A stretch of 14,095 nucleotides of DNA, taken from Acidobacteriota bacterium (GTDB lineage: Bacteria > Acidobacteriota > UBA890 > WLXD01). How positions within the stretch are numbered: the stretch's first letter is position 1; every line of letters starts with the position of its first letter. The DNA is taken from contig JACZXM010000027.1 in the NCBI GenBank assembly GCA_022571615.1, forward strand, positions 1-14,095, written 5' to 3'. Both the position numbers and the translations under genes were made by a program. Of this stretch, positions 7,202 through 14,095 are shown piece after piece. The notes beneath the pieces are model-generated. The model was given only the letters and a program-made list of their open reading frames with translations, was not told the origin of the DNA and searched no databases.

Positions 7202-9907
7202 TCACTCGCTTCGGAGCGAGACCATCGGATCGATTCGCGTGGCGCGACGGGCGGGGATCCACGTCGCAATGCAGCCCACCGCGCCCAGGAACAGCACCAC
7301 GGCCGTGAACGTCGGCACGTCGGTCGGACGGATCTCGTACAGCAGCCCCGACAAGACCCGGGAGACCGGTATAGCGGCTCCCAGCCCGATGAGCAGTCCG
7401 ATTGCCGCCAGAGTCAATCCGCGGCCCAGCACCATGGCTCGGATGTCGGCATGGCTGGCGCCGAGGGCGAGCCGGATCCCGAACTCGCGGGTCCGTTGCA
7501 ATACGAGGAACGCCATGACGCCGTAAACGCCGATGGCGGACAGAAACAACGCTGTCGCCGCGAACAGGGCGATCGCGAGCGCAATCGATCGTCGAGACGA
7601 TTCGGTCTCGGCGAGCAGCTCCTCGAGGGTCGCCACGGTGTCGACCGGAAGGGTGGGGTCCACGGCGCTGGTCGCAGCTCGAATCGAGTCGACGAGGTCC
7701 CAAGGATCCCCTTCGGCCCGAACCAGCAGGTACATCTCGCGGACAGGTTGTTGCGCGTGGGGGAAATACGTCGCTGGCGGCGTTTCTTCGGTGCGACCGG
7801 AGAAGTGGACATCCTCGACGATTCCGACGATCTCATACTCCGGCGGACCGCCTGCCCACCAGTTCCCGTACACGAGGCTCCGGCCCAACGGCTCCTCGCG
7901 GTCGTCAAAGTAGGTCCGGACGAAGCTCTCGTTGACAATCACCACGCGCGGGGCATCGACACTGTCGCGCGCGGTGAACGTCCGTCCTCGGTGCAGTCGG
8001 ACCCCGGCGGTGCGGAAGTATCCGGGTGTCACGGGCCGGAAAATCGCTTGCGGCTTGCGTTCACGCGCCGTTGACGGTGGCGGTCCCTCGATCTGGAAGC
8101 TGTTGGACCAGCCGGGGTCGGTGGGCAACATGTAGGCTGCCGACGCCGAGGTGACCCCTGGCAGGCGCTCGATCCGCGCCAGGAGTCGCTCGAACAGGTC
8201 CACGGAGGTGCGCCATTCCGGATCAACGAAACGCAGCGGTAGCTGCAACCGCGCCGTCAACACACTCTGAGGGACAAAGCCCGGGTCGATTTCGAGCGCG
8301 TGGCGCAGACTACGAATCAGTAGCCCGGCCCCCACGAGTAGGAGCGTGGCCAGCGCGATCTGCGCCACCACCAGGCTCTGCCGCGTGAGGCTCTCGGAAC
8401 CCCCGGCGGTGGCACGGTCGCCGCTCTTGATCGCCGTCCGCAGCTGAGGACGCGACACTCGGAGGGCGGGAACGACTCCGACGACTCCTGCGGTCAGCAG
8501 CGACACAGCGACGAGAAAACCCAAGATTCGGGTGTCGACACTCGCTGTCGCCAGGCGCGGAATCGACAGGAAATCCAGCTGGCTCATTGCTTGCACGGTA
8601 AGGTGTGCGATCAGCCAACCGGCGGCCCCGCCGAGCAGCGCGAGCAAGAGGCTCTCGGCGAGAGCCTGACGGATCAGGCGCCCTCGTCCGGCCCCCAGGG
8701 CAGCCCGGATTGCGAACTCTCTCCCCCGTGCCGCGGCTCGCCCAAGTATCAGGCTCGCAACGTTGGTGCATGCGATCAGCAGCAGCAGGCTGACGGCTCC
8801 AAACAGGATCAGCAGAACACCACGCACGGGTCTGGCGGCGGCGTCTCCTGCCGATTGCAGCACCGGTCCCTCGCCGTCCCGCCCCTCGGGGAACTGTCGA
8901 GCGATCGCGGCCGCGATGGACGCGAGTTCGAAACGCGCCTGCTCGAGCGATACGCCGGGGCGCAACCTACCGATGACGGACACGTTGCTGAGCCCACGGA
9001 GCTCGATTCCGTCGGCGGAAAACGAGTTGCGCAAGGGTAGCCAAACATCCGGCGCAGTGGCCGGTAACACGGAGCCGCCGATCGCGCCGGTGAACCCTGG
9101 CGGCAGCACGCCGATCACGGTGTAGGGTCTGCCATCCAAACGGATCTCGCGACCGAGAACCGACGGATCGCTGCCGAATCGATCACGCCACAACGAATGA
9201 GACAACAGCGCAGTCGGCTGTCCGGCGCCGGCGCGGTCGTCTTGGGGGAGGAAGGCACGCCCGAGCACGGTTCGAATACCGAGCGCGGGCAACAGATCCC
9301 AGGTCACGTCGAGGCTGCGGATCCGCACCGGCGGGGCACCGTCGTCTGATGACAGGCCGGGAGTATGGATCAGCCATGCGGCAAGGTGCTCGAAGCCTTC
9401 CGCCCCGGCCTGGTAATCGAGATAATCAGGGAACGACAGAAGCCACTCCCCGGGGCGTCCGTCCACGAACCCGTTCCTCAAGATCACCAGCCTGTCTGGA
9501 TCCTGAAACGGCAGGGGCCGCAGGAGCACGGTGTCGAGGATGGTGTAGATTGCGGTCGTCGCGCCGATGCCCAGGGCGAGGGTGAGAACCGCCATGGCAG
9601 TGAAGGCGCGAGAGCTCCTCAAGCTCCGGGCCGCATAGCGGATGTCCTGCACCGTACCGGCGCCAACGCGTGCCAGATGTGCGACCGCCGACGGCAGGAA
9701 AGCCGGCTGTCGCCGTCGAGGCGTGAGACGCGTCGCGATCGCACGGGCCATCTGTCGGCGGTACCAGCGACGAGCGCTGGCCGGATTCCCCCGCGCCCGG
9801 ACGTCGAACTCCTCCTGCAGGTCTCCGAGGCCGAATTCGCGAGCGTCGCGATCAAGCAGCCGCGTCAGGATCCAGCTGGCGATCTGCGGTGGTGTATTGT
9901 GGCTCAC
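7202..9907 (-). CDS. ADOP-type duplicated MacB/FtsX ABC permease
   Basis: The 901-residue inner-membrane protein contains two tandem MacB-like units. Residues 8-60 are a soluble permease-prefix segment (WILTRLLDRDAREFGLGDLQ). The first unit has a helix at 101-125, a periplasmic domain at about 130-360, and three FtsX helices at 364-488 with REFAIRAALGAGRGRL. The second unit has a helix at 511-533, a periplasmic domain at about 540-770, and FtsX helices at 775-895 with REFGIRLALGAS, ending ATRIDPMVSLRSE. This matches the acidobacterial duplicated orphan permease family. The start is GTG 9907, overlapping the PadR stop codon (GTGA) and preceded by GGGGAG. No MacB-like ATPase gene is adjacent, so the ATP-driving partner must be elsewhere. 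Its C-terminal third resembles the partial gene at 1-499. Function is probably export or envelope mechanotransmission; substrate unknown. Confidence 0.95.
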   Translation of the reverse strand: MSHNTPPQIASWILTRLLDRDAREFGLGDLQEEFDVRARGNPASARRWYRRQMARAIATRLTPRRRQPAFLPSAVAHLARVGAGTVQDIRYAARSLRSSRAFTAMAVLTLALGIGATTAIYTILDTVLLRPLPFQDPDRLVILRNGFVDGRPGEWLLSFPDYLDYQAGAEGFEHLAAWLIHTPGLSSDDGAPPVRIRSLDVTWDLLPALGIRTVLGRAFLPQDDRAGAGQPTALLSHSLWRDRFGSDPSVLGREIRLDGRPYTVIGVLPPGFTGAIGGSVLPATAPDVWLPLRNSFSADGIELRGLSNVSVIGRLRPGVSLEQARFELASIAAAIARQFPEGRDGEGPVLQSAGDAAARPVRGVLLILFGAVSLLLLIACTNVASLILGRAAARGREFAIRAALGAGRGRLIRQALAESLLLALLGGAAGWLIAHLTVQAMSQLDFLSIPRLATASVDTRILGFLVAVSLLTAGVVGVVPALRVSRPQLRTAIKSGDRATAGGSESLTRQSLVVAQIALATLLLVGAGLLIRSLRHALEIDPGFVPQSVLTARLQLPLRFVDPEWRTSVDLFERLLARIERLPGVTSASAAYMLPTDPGWSNSFQIEGPPPSTARERKPQAIFRPVTPGYFRTAGVRLHRGRTFTARDSVDAPRVVIVNESFVRTYFDDREEPLGRSLVYGNWWAGGPPEYEIVGIVEDVHFSGRTEETPPATYFPHAQQPVREMYLLVRAEGDPWDLVDSIRAATSAVDPTLPVDTVATLEELLAETESSRRSIALAIALFAATALFLSAIGVYGVMAFLVLQRTREFGIRLALGASHADIRAMVLGRGLTLAAIGLLIGLGAAIPVSRVLSGLLYEIRPTDVPTFTAVVLFLGAVGCIATWIPARRATRIDPMVSLRSE

Positions 9908-10251
9908 GAGCTCCCCCGCGATGTTCCCATGGATTCCAGCTTGGGTTCGATCCCCGATGTCATCTCACGGTACGCGGCGTAGGCGCGGTTGAGGGCCACT
10001 TCGCCCGCGGGCTCGAGCCGGTAGAATTTCTTGCGGCGGCCGCCGCGTTTCGCCGTCGGCTCGCCTACTCGAGAGGACACCGCGCCGCTCTTCTGCAGCC
10101 GCGCGAGCGCGGTGTAGACGGCACCGATGAAGAGCTCGCGACCTGTTCGCCGCTCGATTTCTTCCTTGATCCGAACCCCGTAGGCGTCGTCCCCGAGACG
10201 AACCAGCGCCAGTAGGACCATCTGTTCGAACTCACCCAACGCCCGTCCCAT
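9904..10251 (-). CDS. PadR-family transcriptional regulator (acidobacterial ADOP-associated type)
   Basis: The 115-residue product is counted from ATG 10251, which has a strong GAGGAGAGG ribosome site just upstream. The open frame continues 52 codons further, but that part runs through the promoter/operator and has no conserved content. Residues about 5-85 form the PadR winged helix (EFEQMVLLALVRLGDDAYGVRI; GAVYTALARLQKSGAVSSR; GGRRKKFYRLEPAG as wing). A short C-terminal dimerisation helix follows (RAYAAYREMTSGIEPKLESM). PadR proteins are mostly repressors released by small-molecule or stress cues. The stop codon overlaps the permease start, so the two are translationally coupled and the regulator very likely controls this operon. 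Confidence 0.94.
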   Translation of the reverse strand: MGRALGEFEQMVLLALVRLGDDAYGVRIKEEIERRTGRELFIGAVYTALARLQKSGAVSSRVGEPTAKRGGRRKKFYRLEPAGEVALNRAYAAYREMTSGIEPKLESMGTSRGSS

Positions 10252-10290
10252 CTTCGCCTCTCCTCGCACCACCGTGATTTCTACTTCAAC

Positions 10291-10326
10291 GCAGTAGATA
10301 GTATAACTACTGCAATGAATTGCAAA
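10291..10326 (-). promoter_or_regulatory. padR-ADOP promoter overlapped by two inverted repeats (candidate PadR operator)
   Basis: On the minus strand, TTTGCA (10326-10321), a 17-base spacer and TACTAT (10303-10298) form a plausible sigma-70-like promoter, each box matching consensus at 4 of 6. It predicts a leader of about 40 bases before the padR ATG. The promoter is covered by arms GCAGTAG (10291-10297) and CTACTGC (10307-10313), a perfect 7-bp inverted repeat with a 9-base partly symmetric centre. A second repeat, TGCAAT-GA-ATTGCA (10311-10324), overlaps the first by three bases. Binding here would block the promoter, consistent with autorepression. The site is also in the region divergent from the small membrane-protein gene. 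Confidence 0.6.
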
Positions 10327-10469
10327 TAGCCGGTAACGCCCCGTTGACCTCGAGGCTCGGTTTGCGCAGCATACAAGGGCAATCGGGGCGTTCGCCGGGC
10401 GATCCACGTCGGCGAGAGCGCCCCTCGGACCTGGTGGCTACTGGCTGCTACCCATCCCGGGAGGTTGTC

Positions 10470-10739
10470 ATGAGACTCGATGCTCGATCGACTGCGCTGA
10501 CGGCAGGAATCTTGTGGGGAGCGTCGATCCTGCTCATCGGCGTGGGCTCGATGCTGTTCTCCGGTTACGGCGGTCCGGTGCTCGAGATGGTCTCGTCGAT
10601 CTATCCCGGCTTCCATAATACGGGCGGCTTCGGCGATTTGATCGTCGGGACGCTCTACGGGCTTGCCGATGGCCTGATTGCCGGGTTCGTGTTCGCCTGG
10701 CTGTACAACCGACTCGTGACGGCACGTGTTTCGGCCTGA
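10470..10739 (+). CDS. Small membrane protein of the family labelled 'bacteriophage holin'
   Basis: The 89-residue product starts at ATG 10470 with GGGAGG 6 bases upstream. The longer in-frame start at 10320 lies in promoter DNA and adds no recognisable sequence. Two hydrophobic helices are clear (about residues 10-30, LTAGILWGASILLIGVGSMLF, and about 58-80, LYGLADGLIAGFVFAWLYN). The conserved-looking loop SSIYPGFHNTGGFGDLIVGT lies between them. The pattern 'xALxxGILWG ... IYPGxxxxxxGxxxGxxxGxxDGxxxGxxFAWLYN' matches a widespread small family that databases call bacteriophage holin. There are no phage lysis or structural genes nearby, so a lysis role is doubtful and the true function is unknown. 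It is divergent from padR and could share its operator. Confidence 0.72.
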   Translation: MRLDARSTALTAGILWGASILLIGVGSMLFSGYGGPVLEMVSSIYPGFHNTGGFGDLIVGTLYGLADGLIAGFVFAWLYNRLVTARVSA

Positions 10740-10833
10740 GGACCACCGTCGGCCGGCGTAAGGGCGGGTGCTCGGAATCGGGTACGATCCTGGCCATGAG
10801 GCCCGCGACCACGACCAGACGTAGCTCGATGCC

Positions 10834-11946
10834 GTGAACCGGCGCCAATTGATTGCCCGGGCGCTCGCGCTGGGAGTCCAGGCATGGCCGGCGTCCCAGG
10901 TGCTTGCGCAGGCGCGCAGCAGGCGGAAGCCGCTCACCGTGCCGCGGGTTAACGGCGCCATCAACGTCCACCCGGTGCGGCGTTTTGACCAGGTATCGGA
11001 CTTCACGCCACCGGTGATCGTTCCCGAGCTCGTGGACCGGCAGATGCGACAGGTCTACGAGCTCGGGTTCGAGCGTACTCGCACGACGATCTCGTTCAGC
11101 GATTTCGGGCCTGACTTCCTGGCTGCGATTCCCTATGTGCGAGGCGCGCGGGCCCTGGGGGTGGATGTCCTCGGTATCCTCGGTCAGTTCGGGTTCGGCT
11201 TCGACCTGACGCGGGCGCTGAGCGATCCATGGAAACGAGCCGTGGTTCTGGACACGGTGTTGGAGATCTTCGCTGGCGAGGTTTCCCCAGCGTCGCACCA
11301 GGTGGCACGCGCCGGAGACTTCGCGCTCCAGATCCTGAACGAGCCATCGCACTTTCTCGGGCTGGATCCGGGCGATTATGTCAGGCACTTTCTCGGTCCC
11401 GTGTACCGGGACCTGAAGGAGCGGCGCTCCGACCTTGTGGTGGTCTCGGCCGCGACGGTGGGCTCCCGCGACGGGGTGCCTCGGCTACGCCGCATGATCG
11501 AAGCCGGGATGGAGCGCAGCTGCGATGTCGTGGCGATCCATGTCTACGATCTGCGTACTCTGACGAGGTTGGCGGGGTTGTTTTCGAAGCCGGTCTGGGT
11601 CACGGAATCCGGGTCGTTCGGCACCGGTACGCATCTGGACTGGTTCCGGAACACGTTTGCCAGGATCCGGCTCGAGATTCCCGAGGTGGTACACATCTTC
11701 TACTTCGACCTGTTTGATAACGAGCCCGGGGGGTTTCGGTTGATCGACATCCGGCAGGACCCGGCCGCTGGGGCGGTCTTGGAGGTCGAGTCCGGAGATC
11801 TCTACGATTTCCTCGTATCGCGTGCGAGAACCGCACTGGGCAAGCGCCCGGCGGTGGACTACGCCGAGCTAGTGCCCGACATCACGCGGTACTTCCCCAC
11901 CGATCATGATCTGGCGCTCATCGACGCGGCACGGGCCGTTCTGTGA
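10834..11946 (+). CDS. Exported TIM-barrel glycoside-hydrolase-like protein (clan GH-A type)
   Basis: The 370-residue product starts at GTG 10834; no clear ribosome site is seen. The N-terminus MNRRQLIARALALGVQA followed by LAQA is a signal peptide with a twin-arginine pair, cut after about residue 27, and could be Tat-dependent. The mature part reads as an (alpha/beta)8 barrel. QILNEPSHF (167-174) supplies a putative acid/base glutamate E170, and VWVTESGSFG (254-263) a putative nucleophile E258. The pair sits about 88 residues apart, as in retaining clan-A glycosidases of the GH5/GH39 kind. HVYDL (236-240) fits the strand before the nucleophile. The substrate is unknown and I cannot place it in a numbered family. 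Its stop codon overlaps the next start (GTGA at 11943-11946), so it is coupled to the beta-barrel protein. Confidence 0.7.
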   Translation: MNRRQLIARALALGVQAWPASQVLAQARSRRKPLTVPRVNGAINVHPVRRFDQVSDFTPPVIVPELVDRQMRQVYELGFERTRTTISFSDFGPDFLAAIPYVRGARALGVDVLGILGQFGFGFDLTRALSDPWKRAVVLDTVLEIFAGEVSPASHQVARAGDFALQILNEPSHFLGLDPGDYVRHFLGPVYRDLKERRSDLVVVSAATVGSRDGVPRLRRMIEAGMERSCDVVAIHVYDLRTLTRLAGLFSKPVWVTESGSFGTGTHLDWFRNTFARIRLEIPEVVHIFYFDLFDNEPGGFRLIDIRQDPAAGAVLEVESGDLYDFLVSRARTALGKRPAVDYAELVPDITRYFPTDHDLALIDAARAVL

Positions 11947-13421
11947 CCGGTTCCCGGCACCCACGCTACTCCTGGCACGGGCTGCTAGCAGCTGTCCTGC
12001 TGTGGGTGTCGATCCCGCCGCCGCCGGTGCATGCGGCGCAGCAGGCCGGTGGGTCCGAGGCCGAAATCGAGGTCCAAGAGGCGGACCCGGAGTATCCGAT
12101 CTCAGGCTCGATCCTGCCATGCAGCACCGAGCCCTGTTCCGGAATCCGACTCGTGGATTTGAGAGTGCGCGGCAGCAGCAAGGGCGACCTCGGATCGGGG
12201 GCGTTCCGGTTGCGCCTGCGCGATAGCGCCTTCCTGACCGCCGAGATCGATGCCGATGACCGAGCCTTCCGGCTGACGACCGCCAAGTGGGAGGTTGCCT
12301 ACCGTGATACGACCCGCACCCAGAATCTGTCGCTCGCATACCAGGACAACCGTCGGCGGCTCCGGGCCAACGCGCTCCGGGGGGCGAGAGAGGATCGCGA
12401 TTCCTGGCTCGTGGGGTTCGACGGCAGTGTCAGGCTGAGCCGGGACGTCGAGATCATCGGCTCGGCATTTGTCGACACCGACGCCGGGGCGGACGCGCCG
12501 AGCGCTCGAATTCTGAATTCCGGCAGCCTGGGCTTCCGCTGGCAGCACGCAACCGGCTGGGAGCTGCAGGTGAAGGCCGTCGCAGAACGGGTCAAGACGG
12601 CCGCAGGCTTCGAGCTCAGGCGTCGGGCGGTGGAGGGCGAGGTCGTGCGCCAGTCGGGCCGAACCCAGATGCTGGGCCAGGTGCTGTACACGCGTGTTAT
12701 GGGTCCATCTGCCGCTTTTGGCCGCGAGGAGCTCGCCGGGCGAGTGCGGGCCGAGCTGGTCCTCGCGTCGCACCTGAGGCTCGAAGCCCGTGGCGCTTAC
12801 CGGGTGGAGATCGGGCTCAAGGACAACCACAGTGCCTATGGCCTATCGGTCGTGTCCTACGCGCGCAGGTATCGGTACGCGCGTGGCGGGGCGGCGGCGC
12901 CTCGGGTCCTCGACCTCACCCGCGCAGCACTGGATCACGGCTACGATGGACGCCGGCTCTACGGGCTCGAGAGTACCCGCGCTATCCGCGATCGCCTGTC
13001 GTTGTCGCCACACCGGGACGACCTTGCCCCGCTGATCGAGGCCCTGTACCGCGCCACGATTGCCGACCGCAACGTTCCGGTGCTGGGCTTGGGCATCGAT
13101 CGAGATGACGACGCGCTGTTGGGCTTGGAGACGCGCTCGATCGACGTGCTGGTGGGGATTCCATGGCCCGTCGCCTGGCCCTGGCAGCACAACGAGCGTG
13201 CTGTACGCTTCGTTGAGCTGCAGGTTCGGTACACCGAGGGCAGAATCAACCCGGGCCTGCGCAAGCCCGCATGGGACGTTCAGCTGCGCGCGCACCTGAA
13301 CCGCGAGACCCTCGTCTGGCTGGCTTGGCTGGACGCCTTGCCGACCTCGTTGGAGCTTGCCACAGGCACGGAGCCGAGCGCCAGGGTGCAGATCGGACTG
13401 GCGTACGCGTTCGGGATCTGA
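11943..13421 (+). CDS. Exported, probably outer-membrane beta-barrel protein of unknown function
   Basis: The 492-residue product starts at GTG 11943, overlapping the preceding hydrolase by 4 bases. It has a signal peptide with hydrophobic core 13-23 and an AXA-type site (VHA, 29-31). I do not recognise the family. Residues 60 and 65 are a close cysteine pair (CSTEPCSG). From about 68 onward the protein is dominated by alternating polar/hydrophobic strands with Tyr/Trp near strand ends (for example WEVAYRD, QNLSLAYQDN, SLGFRWQHATGWELQVKA, LEARGAYRVEIG, FVELQVRYTEG). It ends VQIGLAYAFGI, resembling an outer-membrane barrel closing strand. A more helical, acidic insert is at about 320-395. Coupling to the hydrolase suggests joint action on a surface or exported glycan, for example as a secretion channel. 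That is inference from context. Confidence 0.65.
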   Translation: MTGSRHPRYSWHGLLAAVLLWVSIPPPPVHAAQQAGGSEAEIEVQEADPEYPISGSILPCSTEPCSGIRLVDLRVRGSSKGDLGSGAFRLRLRDSAFLTAEIDADDRAFRLTTAKWEVAYRDTTRTQNLSLAYQDNRRRLRANALRGAREDRDSWLVGFDGSVRLSRDVEIIGSAFVDTDAGADAPSARILNSGSLGFRWQHATGWELQVKAVAERVKTAAGFELRRRAVEGEVVRQSGRTQMLGQVLYTRVMGPSAAFGREELAGRVRAELVLASHLRLEARGAYRVEIGLKDNHSAYGLSVVSYARRYRYARGGAAAPRVLDLTRAALDHGYDGRRLYGLESTRAIRDRLSLSPHRDDLAPLIEALYRATIADRNVPVLGLGIDRDDDALLGLETRSIDVLVGIPWPVAWPWQHNERAVRFVELQVRYTEGRINPGLRKPAWDVQLRAHLNRETLVWLAWLDALPTSLELATGTEPSARVQIGLAYAFGI

Positions 13422-13429
13422 GTGCGATA

Positions 13430-13495
13430 CCGGACCATCTGCAAGCGATCGGCTACGGGGAGACCGTCTCGCACGGACAACTGGCGCGCCGGGTT
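13430..13495 (+). pseudogene. ogt: Fragment of O6-methylguanine-DNA methyltransferase gene
   Basis: One frame of the otherwise empty gap after the beta-barrel gene encodes PDHLQAIGYGETVSHGQLAR followed by RV. This matches the signature ahead of the active-site helix in Ogt/MGMT proteins, which typically reads 'W..L..IPYGETxSYGELARRiG'. Similarity stops at about 13495, and the following codons (LIHRRPLATHP) do not continue the family. The DNA-binding RAVG segment and the PCHRV active-site cysteine motif are absent. Nothing upstream of 13430 fits either, since it is the end of the beta-barrel gene. It is therefore a remnant of about 22 codons, without a start or catalytic site. The match rests on recall of the family pattern. 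Confidence 0.5.
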
Positions 13496-13562
13496 CTGAT
13501 CCATCGCCGCCCCCTCGCCACGCACCCCGTCATACTTCCACCATCGCCGGCTCAGCCGCCGG

Positions 13563-14095
13563 TCAGTCCCGGGGGCCAAATCCGGCATCGGAGAACAGCA
13601 ACCAGGTCTGAGGGTCGAGCGTGACTTCGGAGGGAGCGGCTGGAAGCGCAATGCGCATCTCGTGCCGGCGCTCGTGCAACAACAGGGTCTCCAGTCGGGA
13701 GCCTCCGTCCGGGAGCTCGATAAACGAATGATGTTGCCGCACGGTGATAATTTTCGGACTCGGCACGACTTGCCGCACGAAGTTACCCGGTGACGTACCG
13801 GTGAAAGTCAGAGTCACTTCAATTTCCGTGTTCTTTGGGAAGTTTTTCGTTCGGTCCAGATAAAAGGCGGAACGACTTGGCTCCAGTTTGTACTCCCCCT
13901 GTTTCATACTTTTTATTCGACCAACCACATCATGTGCGTCGCGCAGGTAGAACTCACTCGCGTCAACCAAAACCCGGTCGCCTTCCTCGGCGGCGACTTC
14001 AAATCCCCAAAGGGTGGACTGCGCAAAGGCCTCGGCAACCGCTTTGCGTTCGGCGCGGTTATCGCTGATCGCTCGATAGGCATAATTCGGCTGGA
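13563..14095 (-). CDS. Chimeric ORF: DUF5117 metalloprotease segment joined to an M1-peptidase-like tail (5' end outside window)
   Basis: The frame is open from the window edge to TGA 13565-13563, about 177 residues. The N-terminal part (14095 to about 13705) reads [20 protein letters not shown], then [40 protein letters not shown] and [14 protein letters not shown]. This is the DUF5117 region that precedes the catalytic domain in large secreted zinc metalloproteases of about 800 residues. In that family the sequence should continue for several hundred residues to an HExxH site. Here it switches after ELPDGG to [20 protein letters not shown] and [20 protein letters not shown]. That resembles the extreme C-terminus of M1-type aminopeptidases ('...P..V.LDP..WLL'). 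GC content also changes near the switch. No catalytic motif is visible, so the product is probably inactive or a degenerate fusion. Confidence 0.6.
   Translation of the reverse strand, partial: QPNYAYRAISDNRAERKAVAEAFAQSTLWGFEVAAEEGDRVLVDASEFYLRDAHDVVGRIKSMKQGEYKLEPSRSAFYLDRTKNFPKNTEIEVTLTFTGTSPGNFVRQVVPSPKIITVRQHHSFIELPDGGSRLETLLLHERRHEMRIALPAAPSEVTLDPQTWLLFSDAGFGPRD

Noticed and set aside
10252..10407. 52-codon N-terminal extension of the PadR protein
   Set aside because: It runs through the AT-rich promoter and inverted repeats, has no family similarity, and ATG 10251 has a strong ribosome site.
10320..10469. 50-codon extension of the small membrane protein
   Set aside because: It consists of promoter-region sequence with a polar, Arg-rich translation. 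ATG 10470 with GGGAGG upstream matches the family length.
10470..10739. Prophage or prophage remnant suggested by the holin label
   Set aside because: No endolysin, capsid, tail, integrase or attachment-site-like repeats are visible anywhere in the window.
13461..13471. GAGAC-C-GTCTC palindrome as a terminator or operator
   Set aside because: It lies inside the ogt-like coding remnant, has a 1-base centre that cannot form an RNA hairpin loop, and no promoter is nearby.

Overview
The window is a GC-rich (roughly 62-65% by eye) bacterial chromosome segment, most likely from an Acidobacteriota member. The best taxonomic clue is the GTGA-overlapping pair of a short PadR-type regulator and a 901-residue duplicated FtsX/MacB permease with an N-terminal permease-prefix segment. 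This is the 'acidobacterial duplicated orphan permease' (ADOP) arrangement, and the tail of a second permease of the same kind opens the window. I see no phage structural genes, integrase, transposase, tRNA, rRNA or CRISPR array.

Layout. 1-499 (+): 3' end of an FtsX/MacB-type permease. 610-1881 (-): secreted PQQ-type beta-propeller protein, convergent with it. 2026-3141 (+): YkvI-like membrane transporter. 3189-3839 (+): GntR/FCD regulator with a perfect 12-bp palindrome just before its start codon. 3888-4850 (+): ArsR-type winged helix fused to a SAM-dependent methyltransferase (SahR-like). 4916-6415 (+): S-adenosylhomocysteine hydrolase (ahcY). 6463-7059 (-): signal peptidase I (lepB). 7202-9907 (-) and 9904-10251 (-): ADOP permease and its PadR regulator, the latter behind a promoter overlapped by inverted repeats. 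10470-10739 (+): 89-residue membrane protein of a family labelled 'bacteriophage holin' in databases. 10834-11946 and 11943-13421 (+): exported clan-A-like glycoside hydrolase, translationally coupled (GTGA overlap) to a probable outer-membrane beta-barrel. 13422-13705: gene debris, namely a fragment of O6-methylguanine-DNA methyltransferase on + and an M1-peptidase-like C-terminal tail on -. The tail is joined in frame to a lower-GC DUF5117 metalloprotease segment that runs off the window end.

How the genes work together. The regulator-methyltransferase and ahcY form a methyl-cycle module: AhcY removes SAH, and the regulator has both a DNA-binding domain and a fold that can bind SAM or SAH. 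The YkvI-like transporter and the GntR gene are probably a transport/regulation pair with unknown ligand. PadR and ADOP are a coupled regulator/efflux-type permease unit with no ATPase gene beside it. The hydrolase and beta-barrel are the least characterised unit and look like a cell-envelope or extracellular glycan module. No gap between genes exceeds 300 bases.
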